Counted from the first letter of the stretch, positions 9,448-18,454 are shown. The stretch: 64,000 nucleotides of DNA from Streptomyces sp. SID13726 (GCF_010548375.1 NZ_JAAGLY010000005.1:372001-436000); one strand, 5' to 3'. The notes: a model not told the origin generated them from the sequence alone. Made by a program: numbers and translations.

Positions 9448-12400
9448 CTAGGCCACGATGTGCCGCGCTCCCGGCCCCGCCCAGGTCCCGTTGGCGCGCC
9501 AGGCGAGGAGCACGCTGAAGGCGCCATCGACCGCGTCGGCCACCCAGGGTTCCGCCGGTTCGCCGCACAACACGATGACGAGGAACTCCGCCTGGCCCTC
9601 CGTACGCAGATGGGACACCTCCATGAGGTGGAGCACCGACTCTCGGATGGACGGGTACGTGCTTTCCTCGCTACCCAATACGTCGAAGAGCACGGTGCCT
9701 TCAGCCCGCGTGCACCAGGCGTCCACGAAGGCGCTCTCCCCGACCTCCGGCGCGCTGTCGTAGAGGTCGGCGAGCAGGCGGTGCCGGAGCGCTTCGTGGG
9801 ACCGGTCCGCCCGCGACGCCACCGTGCGCGCGGCCACCAGGCGTTCCAGGCCATTGCTCGCTTCGGCCGGCCGATCCTCCTCCGCCCGTTCCTCTTCGAC
9901 TTGTTGAGGTGCCGTGCCGGTGCTGAACATGGTCGCCCTTCGGGGCTCGGGGAGGGAGTTGGGGAAGGCTGGTGGTCTGCGGTAGTCCGTACCGGGTTCG
10001 CGCACGGTAAGCAGGGAGCGGCCGTCGGGCGAGAGCCGCCACTGGAAGCGGCTGCCCTCGACGATGACACAGGTCTCGAACAACTCGATGTCCGCGGTCC
10101 GCAGATCATCGGCGAGCGCTCCACGCATCGCACGTACGAAGGCTTCATCGGCCATACCGCGCATCTGCCCCACCTGCTCGTATCCGGCGCAGGCCGAGCC
10201 GGTGGCGTGCACCGCTCCTGCGTCGAGCAGGCGGACCAGTTCCTCGGCACCGAGCAGCGTTCCGCTCTTCCGCACCGGCGCGGTGAGCACCGATCTCCGC
10301 GCGGCCCGGGCGTCCTTACCCACCCGGGACTCGACGCCCGCCTCGAACTGCGCGAAGCTCCGCTCCGCATGCACCGCGTCGTAGCCCGTGATCGTGTCGG
10401 CCTCGGGACTGAGCACGATGCGGAATCCCGCGAGATCCAGCACCCAGGTGCCGTCCGCGGCGCGCAGGTGCCGGGCCTGCTCGACGAACGGGACGAGCAT
10501 GGCGTGCAATTCCACCGCCGCTTCGCGCAGGCCGCCCCGGTGCCGTGCGACGAAAGCCCCGCACGCCCCCGAGCTGACTCGCACGGCGGCACGCTGCCGC
10601 GCGTCGAGGCTGAGACGGCCCTGGTCCCGCGCACCGACGATTGGGGCAAGGCGCCGGGGCTGGGCCACGACCACCGGTTCAGCGGTGCGGAAGCCCCCGC
10701 AGGGGGCCGTCCTGCACCACTTGTCCGCGTGGTGAGTGGAATGGGTGCACGAAGTTCCGTCAGCGAAGTACCGGCTGCACCGGCTCGCCGCGGGCTCCGC
10801 GGCAGAGCCCTTCGCGTCACGCGGGGAGGGAGCGGATGCGGCGGTGGGCGGGGAAACCGGGTCCGGGCCGCCGATCTGCGGGGGCAGGGGTAGGGCGTGG
10901 ACGACGGTCAGCGACTGGGTACACCGCGTCAGCGCGACATACAAATGCCTCAGGCCCACGGACTCGTTTGCGACGATTCCGGCAGGCTCCACCACGACGA
11001 CGTGGTCGAATTCGAGGCCCTTCGCCTCAGCCGGGGTGAGGACGGCAAGGTTCCCGAGACTCTCCGGACCGAGCGCGCACACCATGTCGCTGACCCACTT
11101 ACCGCCCGGCGGCACGATCACGCCGATCGAGCGTTCATCCGCTCCGTCAGGCGCGCTCGCCCGTAGCCGTGCTACGGCCTCGGCTGCCAGAGTTCCCACC
11201 TTCGCCCCCTGGACCACGGCGACGTCCGTGCCCGTGTCGCGCACCGAGTCGGGCACTGCCACGCCGGGCGCGCAGTGCTCCCCGAGCCGGGCCACGAAGG
11301 CCATGACCTCTCCCGGTACGCGGAATCCCGTGAGCAGCTGGGTGACCCGCCATCCGTCCCGGCTGGCGAGCACCTTCCCGAGCCCGTCCCAGTCCTGGTG
11401 GAGGTATGGCCCGGTCGACTGCGCGAGGTCGCCGAGCACCGTCATCGAACCGCTGGGGCAGCGCCGTGCCAGGGCCCTGGCCTCCATCGGCGTGACGTCC
11501 TGTGCTTCGTCGATGACCAGGTGCCCGTACACCTTCTGGGGGCGTCCACCCAGTACGTACTCCAACTCATCGAGAAGGACCAGATCTTCGCGGCTCGGCT
11601 CGGTCCGCGAGCGCGCCGCGCGGCTACCTGGACCGGCTCCCGGGCGGGGCGCGGCGAGCAGGTCCTGCTCGGCGGCCGACAGAATGCCCTCGGCGGCACG
11701 GCCGAGGGCGGCCCCGCCTGAGAACAGGCCCCACAGCACGTCCTGGGCCGCAAGGTTGGGGCAGATCCGCTTGAGGAGGCGTACGACAGGGCGGGCCCTG
11801 GCCGTCTCGGCCAGGTAGTCGATGTCAGCGGGGCCGGGCAGCAGCCCAATGTAGACATCGGTCAGGTGCTGCGTGATCCGCTGTACGCACCGCTCCCGGC
11901 GCACCTGGTACGGACTGTCGCCGGCCAGCGCCGCACCAGCGATCTCCGCTATCTCCTCCACAGGGACAACGACTTCGCGGCGGTTCAGCTCGAAGGTGAA
12001 GACCGGCCCACCCACAAGTGCGGTCAACCGTTCCGCCGAGCTGGTCGACTCGCAGTCGACGGCCCTGCGCAGTACCTCAGCCATCCTCGGATCGGCCTTC
12101 ACCGCGGCGACCTGACGGGGGTCTCGGGGCGACGCTGCCGCCGACCAGAGCGCGGGTAGTTCGAGCATCGACACGTCATCGCTGCCAAGTTCGGACAGAG
12201 TGACGCCCACGTAGTCGAGGAATCCCCGATTGGGGCCGATGACGAGGATTTCCCTGGCTGTCCGGTGCTTGTTGTCCAGCAGCCAGGTCACGCGGTGCAG
12301 GCCGACCGCCGTCTTACCCGTGCCCGGACCGCCCTGGATCACGAGTGCGCCCGCAGGTTCCTCCGCCACGAGCCGGAGCTGTTCCCGCTGGATGGTCTCG

Positions 12401-12969
12401 ACGATGTCGTGCATCGAGCCATCGCGCGCACGGTCCATCTCGTCGAGGAGGGGATCACGCCACGCCGGTTCCTCAGCCGCCGTGCCCGGCGCGGCGATGG
12501 CGACCGGTGCCGCCGGTCCCACCGGTGGTTCCGCTTCCGATCCGTGGAGATCGAGATAGCGCTTGACCACCTGCTGATCACAGATAATCTGACGCAACAG
12601 CAGCACCTGTCCCGGATCCCGCTCGCTGGTCAGCCTCCAGTTCACCGCGGCCTGCGAACTCCAGGAGACCACAACGGGATTCAGCTGCTCGTCACGCACC
12701 ACGCGGCGCCCCACGTAGAACGTCTCACGGCCTTCACCCTCGTCGACATCGGCCCTCATGAAGACGAGAGACTTACCTCCGATGTCGAGGGACGCCAGCT
12801 CCCGCTCCCAGGTCTGCCGGGCATCGATGGAGTCCTTGCCGCTGGCCGCGGCGTCGAGGCCGATCAGCTCCGACGCCTCCCGCCGGGCCCTCTCCAGACA
12901 GGAATACGCGTGGTCGACCGCGCGCTGTTCAGCAGCGAGCACAGCTGCGCGTCTAGTGCGCTTTGGCAT
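9448..12969 (-). CDS. HelD/HelR-like superfamily 1 helicase with long C-terminal extension
   Basis: This 1173-aa protein is the first gene of the chaperone operon. The ATG follows a strong ribosome-binding site (GGAAGGAGGGG). The N-terminus is a helical arm (EQRAVDHAYSCLERARREAS) followed by YVGRRVV, as in HelD, the RNA polymerase recycling motor. Walker A (QGGPGTGKT) is near residue 207, Walker B (VIDEAQD) near 484, and motifs V-VI (GLEFDHVVVVEP, HLYVALTR) near 645-675. HelD proteins are about 700-750 residues long; here a further 440 follow. They begin with a Cys/His-rich segment near residue 726 (C-x9-C, then H, H and C) and continue as an unrecognised domain. Known actinobacterial HelR displaces rifamycin from RNA polymerase. 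Whether this protein binds polymerase or has been recruited to the Hsp70-NYN operon is unknown. Confidence 0.8.
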   Translation of the reverse strand: MPKRTRRAAVLAAEQRAVDHAYSCLERARREASELIGLDAAASGKDSIDARQTWERELASLDIGGKSLVFMRADVDEGEGRETFYVGRRVVRDEQLNPVVVSWSSQAAVNWRLTSERDPGQVLLLRQIICDQQVVKRYLDLHGSEAEPPVGPAAPVAIAAPGTAAEEPAWRDPLLDEMDRARDGSMHDIVETIQREQLRLVAEEPAGALVIQGGPGTGKTAVGLHRVTWLLDNKHRTAREILVIGPNRGFLDYVGVTLSELGSDDVSMLELPALWSAAASPRDPRQVAAVKADPRMAEVLRRAVDCESTSSAERLTALVGGPVFTFELNRREVVVPVEEIAEIAGAALAGDSPYQVRRERCVQRITQHLTDVYIGLLPGPADIDYLAETARARPVVRLLKRICPNLAAQDVLWGLFSGGAALGRAAEGILSAAEQDLLAAPRPGAGPGSRAARSRTEPSREDLVLLDELEYVLGGRPQKVYGHLVIDEAQDVTPMEARALARRCPSGSMTVLGDLAQSTGPYLHQDWDGLGKVLASRDGWRVTQLLTGFRVPGEVMAFVARLGEHCAPGVAVPDSVRDTGTDVAVVQGAKVGTLAAEAVARLRASAPDGADERSIGVIVPPGGKWVSDMVCALGPESLGNLAVLTPAEAKGLEFDHVVVVEPAGIVANESVGLRHLYVALTRCTQSLTVVHALPLPPQIGGPDPVSPPTAASAPSPRDAKGSAAEPAASRCSRYFADGTSCTHSTHHADKWCRTAPCGGFRTAEPVVVAQPRRLAPIVGARDQGRLSLDARQRAAVRVSSGACGAFVARHRGGLREAAVELHAMLVPFVEQARHLRAADGTWVLDLAGFRIVLSPEADTITGYDAVHAERSFAQFEAGVESRVGKDARAARRSVLTAPVRKSGTLLGAEELVRLLDAGAVHATGSACAGYEQVGQMRGMADEAFVRAMRGALADDLRTADIELFETCVIVEGSRFQWRLSPDGRSLLTVREPGTDYRRPPAFPNSLPEPRRATMFSTGTAPQQVEEERAEEDRPAEASNGLERLVAARTVASRADRSHEALRHRLLADLYDSAPEVGESAFVDAWCTRAEGTVLFDVLGSEESTYPSIRESVLHLMEVSHLRTEGQAEFLVIVLCGEPAEPWVADAVDGAFSVLLAWRANGTWAGPGARHIVA

Positions 12970-13583
12970 CCTCGCTCTTCCCCTCCTTCCGTATGCAACG
13001 CAACGGACCAGCGAGCACGACGGATGTTCCTAATGTAAGTGCGCGTTGATCGTGGCTCCGGGCTGTTGCAGGAGGATTCGCCCTCTGACCGACTCCCTAC
13101 GGCAGCGGGCTTCAACGCACTGTCGTGCTCATCTTGAAGCACAAGGAACCTGTCGACCTCCTGGGCGGGCGGGGCCTTGGGGAGGGGGCAGAACGCGGCC
13201 ATGCCGTTGAGGAGCTGGACGCTCTTCTCCTGGACGTCAAGGGTTAAGTCCCCGACGCTGGCACCGAAGCGCAAGACGTGACCGACCGGCTCCTCCGCGG
13301 TAATGCGGCTCTTCGCAGTTGAGATCCCCACAGAGTCAAGCCGAGACCTCCTCGAAATGGGCATCCTCCCCTCCAGCCGCGACGAGGGTCCATGCCATGA
13401 ACGACCGTGACTCAGCAAGGAGTTGCGCGATCTGCGCCGGCGGCGAGGGATGTGCATCAGGTGATCTCCTCGGCCACGAGGCACACGGAGAACCCGGCCT
13501 CCAAAGGTGCCACCCCCGTCGTGAGACCGGAGCGCCAACCACGACGACCGTCACGGTACCCTCTCCACTCCCAGCCCCGGCGC
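12970..13583. other. Intergenic stretch with no confident gene
   Basis: This 614-bp gap lies between the start of the HelD-like gene and the end of the DUF397 gene. The right-hand 100 bp next to 12970 should hold the promoter of the chaperone operon. Several frames are open across it but show no conserved domain or good start. A minus-strand frame around 13050-13380 has a mixed amino-acid composition (GDLTLDVQEKSVQLLNGM) and could be a relic of a gene. I cannot support more than that. Confidence 0.4.
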
Positions 13584-13829
13584 TCACCAATTTGACCCGC
13601 AGACGATCCCACTGACCAGCGCTCGCATCGCCACCCTCGAGAACAGCAACGGACGACGGCCGATGTCCTTGGAGTCGCGCACTGCGGCGTGTTCGCCCAG
13701 TTCCGCGACTTCCACGCAGTCGTTGGCACCCCCGCTGTCCGAGCTCTTCCGCCACCGTGCGTGCGTGAGATCGACGCCGCGTGGGGCTGTCGTGACGTCG
13801 TGCCGAGCGGCCATGTTGGGCGTGCTCAC
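13584..13829 (-). CDS. DUF397 domain protein
   Basis: This small protein (81 aa from GTG) carries the DUF397 signature: ARWRKSSDSGGANDCVEVAE, then AVRDSKD and a terminal LLFSRVAMRALVSGI. In Streptomyces, DUF397 proteins are paired with upstream Scr1/DUF5753 XRE regulators in toxin-antitoxin-like or developmental pairs (the BldB/AbaA and WhiJ-type families). The GTG start overlaps the stop of the upstream regulator frame, the usual coupling for such pairs. The partner regulator is frameshifted here, so this gene may be orphaned. The end (VCGSNW) runs slightly past the normal domain. Confidence 0.75.
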   Translation of the reverse strand: MSTPNMAARHDVTTAPRGVDLTHARWRKSSDSGGANDCVEVAELGEHAAVRDSKDIGRRPLLFSRVAMRALVSGIVCGSNW

Positions 13830-14569
13830 TCTTCGAGCTCCTTGCTGATGCGCACGATGCGGGTGCGGGTCTCCGATGGGTCGAGGGCGGTGCCCCTCAA
13901 CTGGTCGAAGATGTCCATGTAGTTGTCCACGTCTGACGGGGACTCGAGATACACGGAGTTCTTGGGATTCTCCAGCCACACCAGGTCCGGCGTGGGGTGC
14001 GGGAAGGTCAGGATGACGAACGGACCGTACAGGCCGGGATGCGCTCCGAGTGAGAACGGCAGCAGCTCCACGGTGACGTTCGGCTGCTCGCTTGCCTCCA
14101 CCAGCTTCCGCATCTGGTCGCGCATCACTTCGACGGAGCCGACTGTCCTTCGCAGCACGGCTTCGTCGAGGATCGCCCAGAGTCTGGCGGTGGTCTCTCT
14201 GCCCAGGCGGCTGTTCTGCCGCTCTATGCGGACCCTGACCAGGGACTCGACCTGCGGTGTCGCCAGGTCCTTCCTCATCTGGGAGATCACCGCGCGCGTA
14301 GTCCTCGGTCTGGAGCAGCCCCGGCACCAGCATCGGCTGGTAGCTGGCGAGGCGCGTCGCGCCGGCCTCCAGCGCTAGGTACCCGTCGTAGTGGGTCGGG
14401 GTGAGCACCGTGGAGTACTTCCGCCACCAGGGCTTCTGCTGCTCCTTGTCTGCTCGTACAAGGTCGAGCACGTCGGCACGTCGGTCCTCGTTGTCGACGC
14501 GTACAGGTCCAGCAGAGCTCGGACGAGGACGGGTGTTGTGCCACGTTCGCCGTTCTCGATCCGGCTCAT
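13826..14569 (-). pseudogene. Scr1-family XRE regulator (DUF5753), frameshifted and N-terminally truncated
   Basis: Three frames together give one regulator. The first has the end of the HTH (MSRIENGERG then LVRALLDLY). The second has the DUF5753 start (KPWWRKYSTVLTPTHYDGYL, LVPGLLQTEDYAR). The third has the rest (QMRKDLATPQVESLVRVRIE to RISKELEE). The first change of frame is near 14475. The second falls in a GCGCGCG run at 14291-14297, where the family sequence LLQTEDYARAVI should continue, so slippage in a GC repeat is likely. The N-terminal half of the HTH is also missing. Either the regulator is dead, or the assembly has small indels. It sits just before the coupled DUF397 gene. Confidence 0.7.
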
Positions 14570-14822
14570 GAGCGCCCGGGACCTGAAGCGGATGAACTGA
14601 GCACCCCAGAAAGGATCCCTCCGGCCATCTGAACGGGCCTCAAAAGGGCTCGGCCTTCCACGGGCGCTTCATCGTGTGCGCAGGACCTTCGAGATCCTGC
14701 GCACACGACATTTAGCCAGGGCGTCGGAAGTAATGGCCGAAAGATCAACGGCATCTGACGGAGGATCTTCGGCGGGTGGCGGTGCGCTCCTTATCAGTGG
14801 GGCGCGGTCGACGATTCGACGG

Positions 14823-15764
14823 TCATGGGGCCGTGGCGGGGCGTGGGCTACCGTGGAAGACCTGGCTGGTGTGCCAGGAGAGGTGGATCGCCGCGACAGG
14901 GTGGGCGCCTGGCTGAGGTCCGATGAGTGGGCGGCCGGCGAGCGTGATGACGTGCTCGCGGGCGGCGGGGCTGTGGCCGACGAAGCGCTGGGAGACCAGG
15001 ATGCGGTGGCCGTCGCCGACACCGAGGACGCCTTTGTCGAAGAGTTTGTGGTGCAGCGAGCACAGGCACAGTCCGTTGTCGACGTCGTCAGGGCCGTCGA
15101 ACGCCCACCAGCGCACGTGCGCGGCCTCCAGCCCGACGGGCACAGTGCCGATCCTGCCGTCGTAGCCGCAGAAGGCGCACCGGTACTCGTAGGCCGTCAG
15201 GACCCGCTCCCGCATCCGCGGGTCCCGTCGCCTCCGCACGGCGGCCGAGGGCTGTCCGGTCTGTGCTGGCTCCAGCTCCAGGCCGACGGATTCGCACAGG
15301 TCGCCGTGGAGGGAAGGCGGGAAGTGCAGGTCGAGCAGGACCCGTGCCATCCGGCCGAGCAGCTCCGGCTCACTCTGTAGCGCCGCCCGCAGTTCCGGTG
15401 ACAGTCGCCCCGCGGCCCCCGTGGCCCGTAACTCCCGCACCCCGCTGCCGGGGCTGCCCGGTCCGTGATTGGTGCGCACCTCCCAGACGCCGTCGCTCAC
15501 CAGGTGGTGGAACGGGTAGGCCGGAGTCGTTCTGTTCGGCGGGCCGTACTCGGTCAGCAGCCGTTGCAGATCCTCCTCCACCGCGCTGTACCGCAGTTCG
15601 CCGACGGCATCCTGCTGGAACCGACCGAGCGCGTACAGCAACAGCAACGGCTTGTGCGGAGCGCGGGTCCCGCTTCTGGTCCACTGCCTCAGTTCCGCGG
15701 TGCGCTCCAGCCAGTCCATGACAGGCGATCGTAGCCGCGCCTCGTCGACCGGCGGTTTGCGCAT
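14823..15764 (-). CDS. Phosphorothioate-DNA-recognising HNH endonuclease (SBD-HNH)
   Basis: The protein (313 aa from the ATG at 15764; an ATG 15 codons on, MDWLERTAEL, is equally plausible) has two domains. Residues about 15-165 resemble the sulfur-binding domain of type IV McrA-like enzymes: APHKPLLLLYALGRF, then the YPFHHLVSDGVWEV strand and the acidic/Arg-rich helix SPELRAALQ. Residues about 190-270 form an HNH nuclease: YRCAFCGYDG, LEAAHVRWWAFDGPDDVDNG, LCSLHHKLFDKG, with AAH as the catalytic His region and two Cys for structural zinc. Such enzymes cut DNA carrying phosphorothioate (Dnd) modifications. The IS630 element lies 38 bp upstream of the start and may have displaced its promoter. 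No dnd modification genes are in the window. Confidence 0.8.
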   Translation of the reverse strand: MRKPPVDEARLRSPVMDWLERTAELRQWTRSGTRAPHKPLLLLYALGRFQQDAVGELRYSAVEEDLQRLLTEYGPPNRTTPAYPFHHLVSDGVWEVRTNHGPGSPGSGVRELRATGAAGRLSPELRAALQSEPELLGRMARVLLDLHFPPSLHGDLCESVGLELEPAQTGQPSAAVRRRRDPRMRERVLTAYEYRCAFCGYDGRIGTVPVGLEAAHVRWWAFDGPDDVDNGLCLCSLHHKLFDKGVLGVGDGHRILVSQRFVGHSPAAREHVITLAGRPLIGPQPGAHPVAAIHLSWHTSQVFHGSPRPATAP

Positions 15765-15803
15765 GTGTGGAAAGCCTACTGACCTTGAACTCGGATTGTC
15801 GTA

Positions 15804-15821
15804 GCCGGTGACAGAGCTTGA
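15804..15821 (+). repeat. IS630 left inverted repeat
   Basis: GCCGGTGACAGAGCTTGA matches the reverse complement of the right end (GCTGGTTACTGAGCTTGA) at 15 of 18 positions. The outer flank is TA. Confidence 0.75.
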
Positions 15822-15843
15822 TCCTCGCGGTACGCCGTCTCTT

Positions 15844-16932
15844 ATGAGGTATGCGCAGGGCGGCGGTCTGTCGGACGAGCGCCGGCAGTTCCGCGAGGGC
15901 ATCAGGGTGAGGGCGGCTGAGCGGTTCAACCAGGGTGAGCCGAGTTCGGCGATCGCGAAAGGAGTTACGGGTCAGCGTCCGGTCGGTGCAGCGGTGGCGC
16001 AGGTCCTGAGACAAGGGCGGTCCGAGGGCTCTGCGCTCGACCGGGCCGGCATCACCACCCAGGTTGAGCGAGGCCCAGTTCGTGCAGCTGGAGGCGGAGT
16101 TGGCCAAGGGCCCGGTCGCGCACGGCTGGCCGGATCAGCGGTGGACGCTGTCCAGGGTCAAGACCGTGATCGGCCGCCGGTTCCACAAGAGCTACACCCT
16201 GCAAGGAGTGCGGAAGCTGCTGATCCGGCACGGTTTCTCCTGCCAGATCCCGGCCAGGAGAGCCGTCGAGCGTGACGAGGAGGCGATCTGCGGCTGGGTG
16301 AAGGAGACCTGGCCGCACGTGGAAGCACCGCGGCGGCGCTCGGGGCGTGGATCGTCTTCGAGGACGAGTCCGGCTTCTCGATGACGCCGCCGACCGCCCG
16401 CACCTGGGCCAGGCGCGGACAGACCCCGGTCATCCGGGTCCGCGGCCGCTCCCGCCGCCGTATCTCCATCGCCACACTGACCTGCTACAAGCCTGGCGAA
16501 CGCTCCCGGCTGATCTACCGGCCGCGCCACGACGACGGCCGGCGCGACGGACGCAAGAGCTTCGCCTGGACCGACTACCGCGACCTGCTCATCACCGCCC
16601 ACCAGCAGCTCGGCGGCCCGATCGTGCTCGTCTGGGACAACCTCAACGTCCATCTCGCCTACGGAATGCGGCAGTTCACCGCCCGGCAGGACTGGCTGAC
16701 CGTCTACCAGCTGCCCTCCTACGCACCCGACCTCAACCCGGTCGAGGGCATCTGGTCCCTGCTGCGGCGCGGCTGGCTGTCCAACACCGCCTTCACCACC
16801 CCCGAACACCTCATCCAGACCATCCGCCACGGCATGCGAAAGATCCAGTACCGCCCCCACCTCATCGACGGATGCCTCGCCGGAACCGGCCTATCTCTCA
16901 CCCGGACGACATCACGAGTTCAAGCTCAGTAA
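15844..16932 (+). pseudogene. IS630 family transposase, two frameshifts
   Basis: The coding sequence is split over three frames. The first (from the ATG at 15844) has the N-terminal HTH (GGGLSDERRQFREGIRVRAAERF). The second (about 16045-16325) has LSEAQFVQLEAELAKGPVAH and the winged-helix part. The third has the DDE domain: FEDESGF near 16365, VLVWDNLNVH near 16630 and LNPVEGIW near 16735. All three catalytic acidic residues are still encoded. Frames change near 16040 and near 16322. I see no slippery heptamer at either site, so a dead gene is more likely than programmed frameshifting. Confidence 0.8.
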
Positions 16933-16937
16933 CCAGC
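16920..16937 (-). repeat. IS630 right inverted repeat
   Basis: TCAAGCTCAGTAACCAGC is the imperfect inverted partner of the left end and is followed directly by TA. The transposase stop codon overlaps it. Confidence 0.75.
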
Positions 16938-17188
16938 TACCGGGCCACGATGGAGCGCTCATCCCATTTGCGCGCTTGCCCTTCTCTATGACCTGGTGGC
17001 CGGTGAGACCGATGGGCGTGGTCGGTCAATAGTGATCAAAATCAGCCTCTTATCTACAACTTGATTTCAGCATTCACCAACTTAGTCTGAATAACAATAA
17101 ATTACTCGCCCTGATTACCAGCTGGACGCGATGATTGGGTTGTTGCTGCGCCAGCCGAGTGTGTGGCTATCCCATTGGGGGGCTTCTT

Positions 17189-18454
17189 GTGAGCATTTCC
17201 GTCGACACGCTGCGCCTGTCCAAGCCGCAGGACTCCAGCACGTACCTCGCCATCAGGACGCCTCAGGGCGGCCGCACGGTCTACAGCGTGCGCGTTCCCC
17301 TCCTCGACCTTCCGACCATCCTCCCTGTCCCCGATCCGAACAACGTCGACAAGGACAACCGCAAGGTCGACCGACTTCACGCCAAGCACTTCGGTGAGTA
17401 CCTCGACACGAAGCAGGACTGGGTGGCCCCTGCCCTGCTGGCCCGGGATGGCGGTGGATGCACCTTCGAGAAGGTGGATGATCAGGGCGCCGTCGGCTAC
17501 CTCGTCGTTCCGTGGGCGATCGGAGGCATCTCCAGCCTGCGGACCATCGACGGCCAACACCGTGTACTGGGCGTTGCCATCGAGAAGCAGCGCATCACGG
17601 ACGCCATCTCCGCGGTCGATCGCGAGCTGGCTCGCAAGGTCAGCCAGGAGAAGGCCGCGAAACTCGGGGCCGAGCGCGAGAAGCTCATTGGCCAGATGAA
17701 TCGGCTCAAGGCCGAGTACGTCGGCCTTGACATCTATGTCGAGCCGGACCCGATCAAGTCTCAGCAGATGTTCGTGGACGTTGCCGACAACGCCAAGGGC
17801 ATCAGCAGTGCCGTCCGCGCCCGGTTCGACAGCTACAAGGTCGCCAACCGTACCCTGTCCGACGTCATCGACCACCCGCTGCTGAAGGGCCGAGTCGACG
17901 CCGAGCAGGATCGCATGACTCTTAAGAACCCCAACTTCATGGGTGCCAAGCACGTTGCCGACATCACTCGTGCCGTCATCGCCGGTGCCGGCGGCCGGAT
18001 CAGTAAAAAGGCCGAGCAGACTCTCACTGACGGTGAGGTGATCGAGCAGGTCAAGGACTTCCTGGACGTTATCTCCAACGCCTTCACCGACCTCGCTGCC
18101 CTCACCGAGGACGACCCCGAGGCGGAGCGTCATCCTGGCGATCTCACCATGGCCCAGGAAGTACGCCGGGCCTCGCTGCTCGGCTCGGTGGGTATGCTTC
18201 GCGTTCTCGGTGGCGTGTTCCGAGAACTGCGAGCGGGCGAGAATCCGGTCGAGCTCGACGACATCGCCGAGTTCTTCAAGCGCCTCGACCCGCACATGGC
18301 TGCGCCGGTTTCCGAGACCAGCATCTGGCGTACAACCGGGGCCAACGCTGACTTCGAGCCGAACGCTTCGGCACCGATCATGCGGACGCAGAATATCGTC
18401 CACCTGGTAGGCGTTATCACCGGCTGGTACAAGAAGGCCCCCGCCGCCCTTTAG
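17189..18454 (+). CDS. DndB-like DGQHR-domain protein
   Basis: This 421-aa protein is read from the GTG at 17189, which has a GGGGGG ribosome-binding site eight bases upstream. It carries the DGQHR motif (RTIDGQHRVLGVAIEKQ, near residue 120) that defines the DndB/DGQHR family. A basic coiled helix (REKLIGQMNRLKAEY) and FVDVADNAKGISSAVRARFD follow. DndB is a transcriptional repressor of the dnd operon and tunes phosphorothioate DNA modification. Other DGQHR proteins sit in defence islands with unknown roles. Here it is solitary and lacks dndCDE neighbours, although an SBD-HNH enzyme that reads phosphorothioate DNA lies 1.4 kb away. The upstream region (about 17030-17110) is strikingly AT-rich for this genome and includes a possible TTGATT / TAGTCT promoter. 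Confidence 0.75.
   Translation: MSISVDTLRLSKPQDSSTYLAIRTPQGGRTVYSVRVPLLDLPTILPVPDPNNVDKDNRKVDRLHAKHFGEYLDTKQDWVAPALLARDGGGCTFEKVDDQGAVGYLVVPWAIGGISSLRTIDGQHRVLGVAIEKQRITDAISAVDRELARKVSQEKAAKLGAEREKLIGQMNRLKAEYVGLDIYVEPDPIKSQQMFVDVADNAKGISSAVRARFDSYKVANRTLSDVIDHPLLKGRVDAEQDRMTLKNPNFMGAKHVADITRAVIAGAGGRISKKAEQTLTDGEVIEQVKDFLDVISNAFTDLAALTEDDPEAERHPGDLTMAQEVRRASLLGSVGMLRVLGGVFRELRAGENPVELDDIAEFFKRLDPHMAAPVSETSIWRTTGANADFEPNASAPIMRTQNIVHLVGVITGWYKKAPAAL

Larger units (their letters stand above)
15802..16939 (+). mobile_element. IS630-type insertion sequence, complete ends
   Basis: The element is bounded by inverted repeats and a TA dinucleotide at each end (15802-15803 and 16938-16939), the target duplication typical of IS630/Tc1-like elements. 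The body is 1134 bp, a normal length for the family. It contains one transposase frame set, broken by two frameshifts. It is inserted between the SBD-HNH gene and the DndB-like gene. Confidence 0.8.

Noticed and set aside
8761..10893. A 710-codon plus-strand frame
   Set aside because: It is antisense to the HelD-like gene and the 577-aa gene. Those have real motifs; this frame has none.
13000..13080. Rifamycin-associated element upstream of the HelD-like gene
   Set aside because: A TGCAACAGCCC-like half-site is present, but the inverted repeat that defines the element is not.
12864..13538. A 224-codon minus-strand frame
   Set aside because: It overlaps the HelD-like gene start and its own beginning is Arg-rich and low-complexity. 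Only a short middle part looks protein-like.
15844..16932. Programmed frameshifting in the IS630 transposase
   Set aside because: No slippery heptamer or downstream stem is visible at either change of frame.
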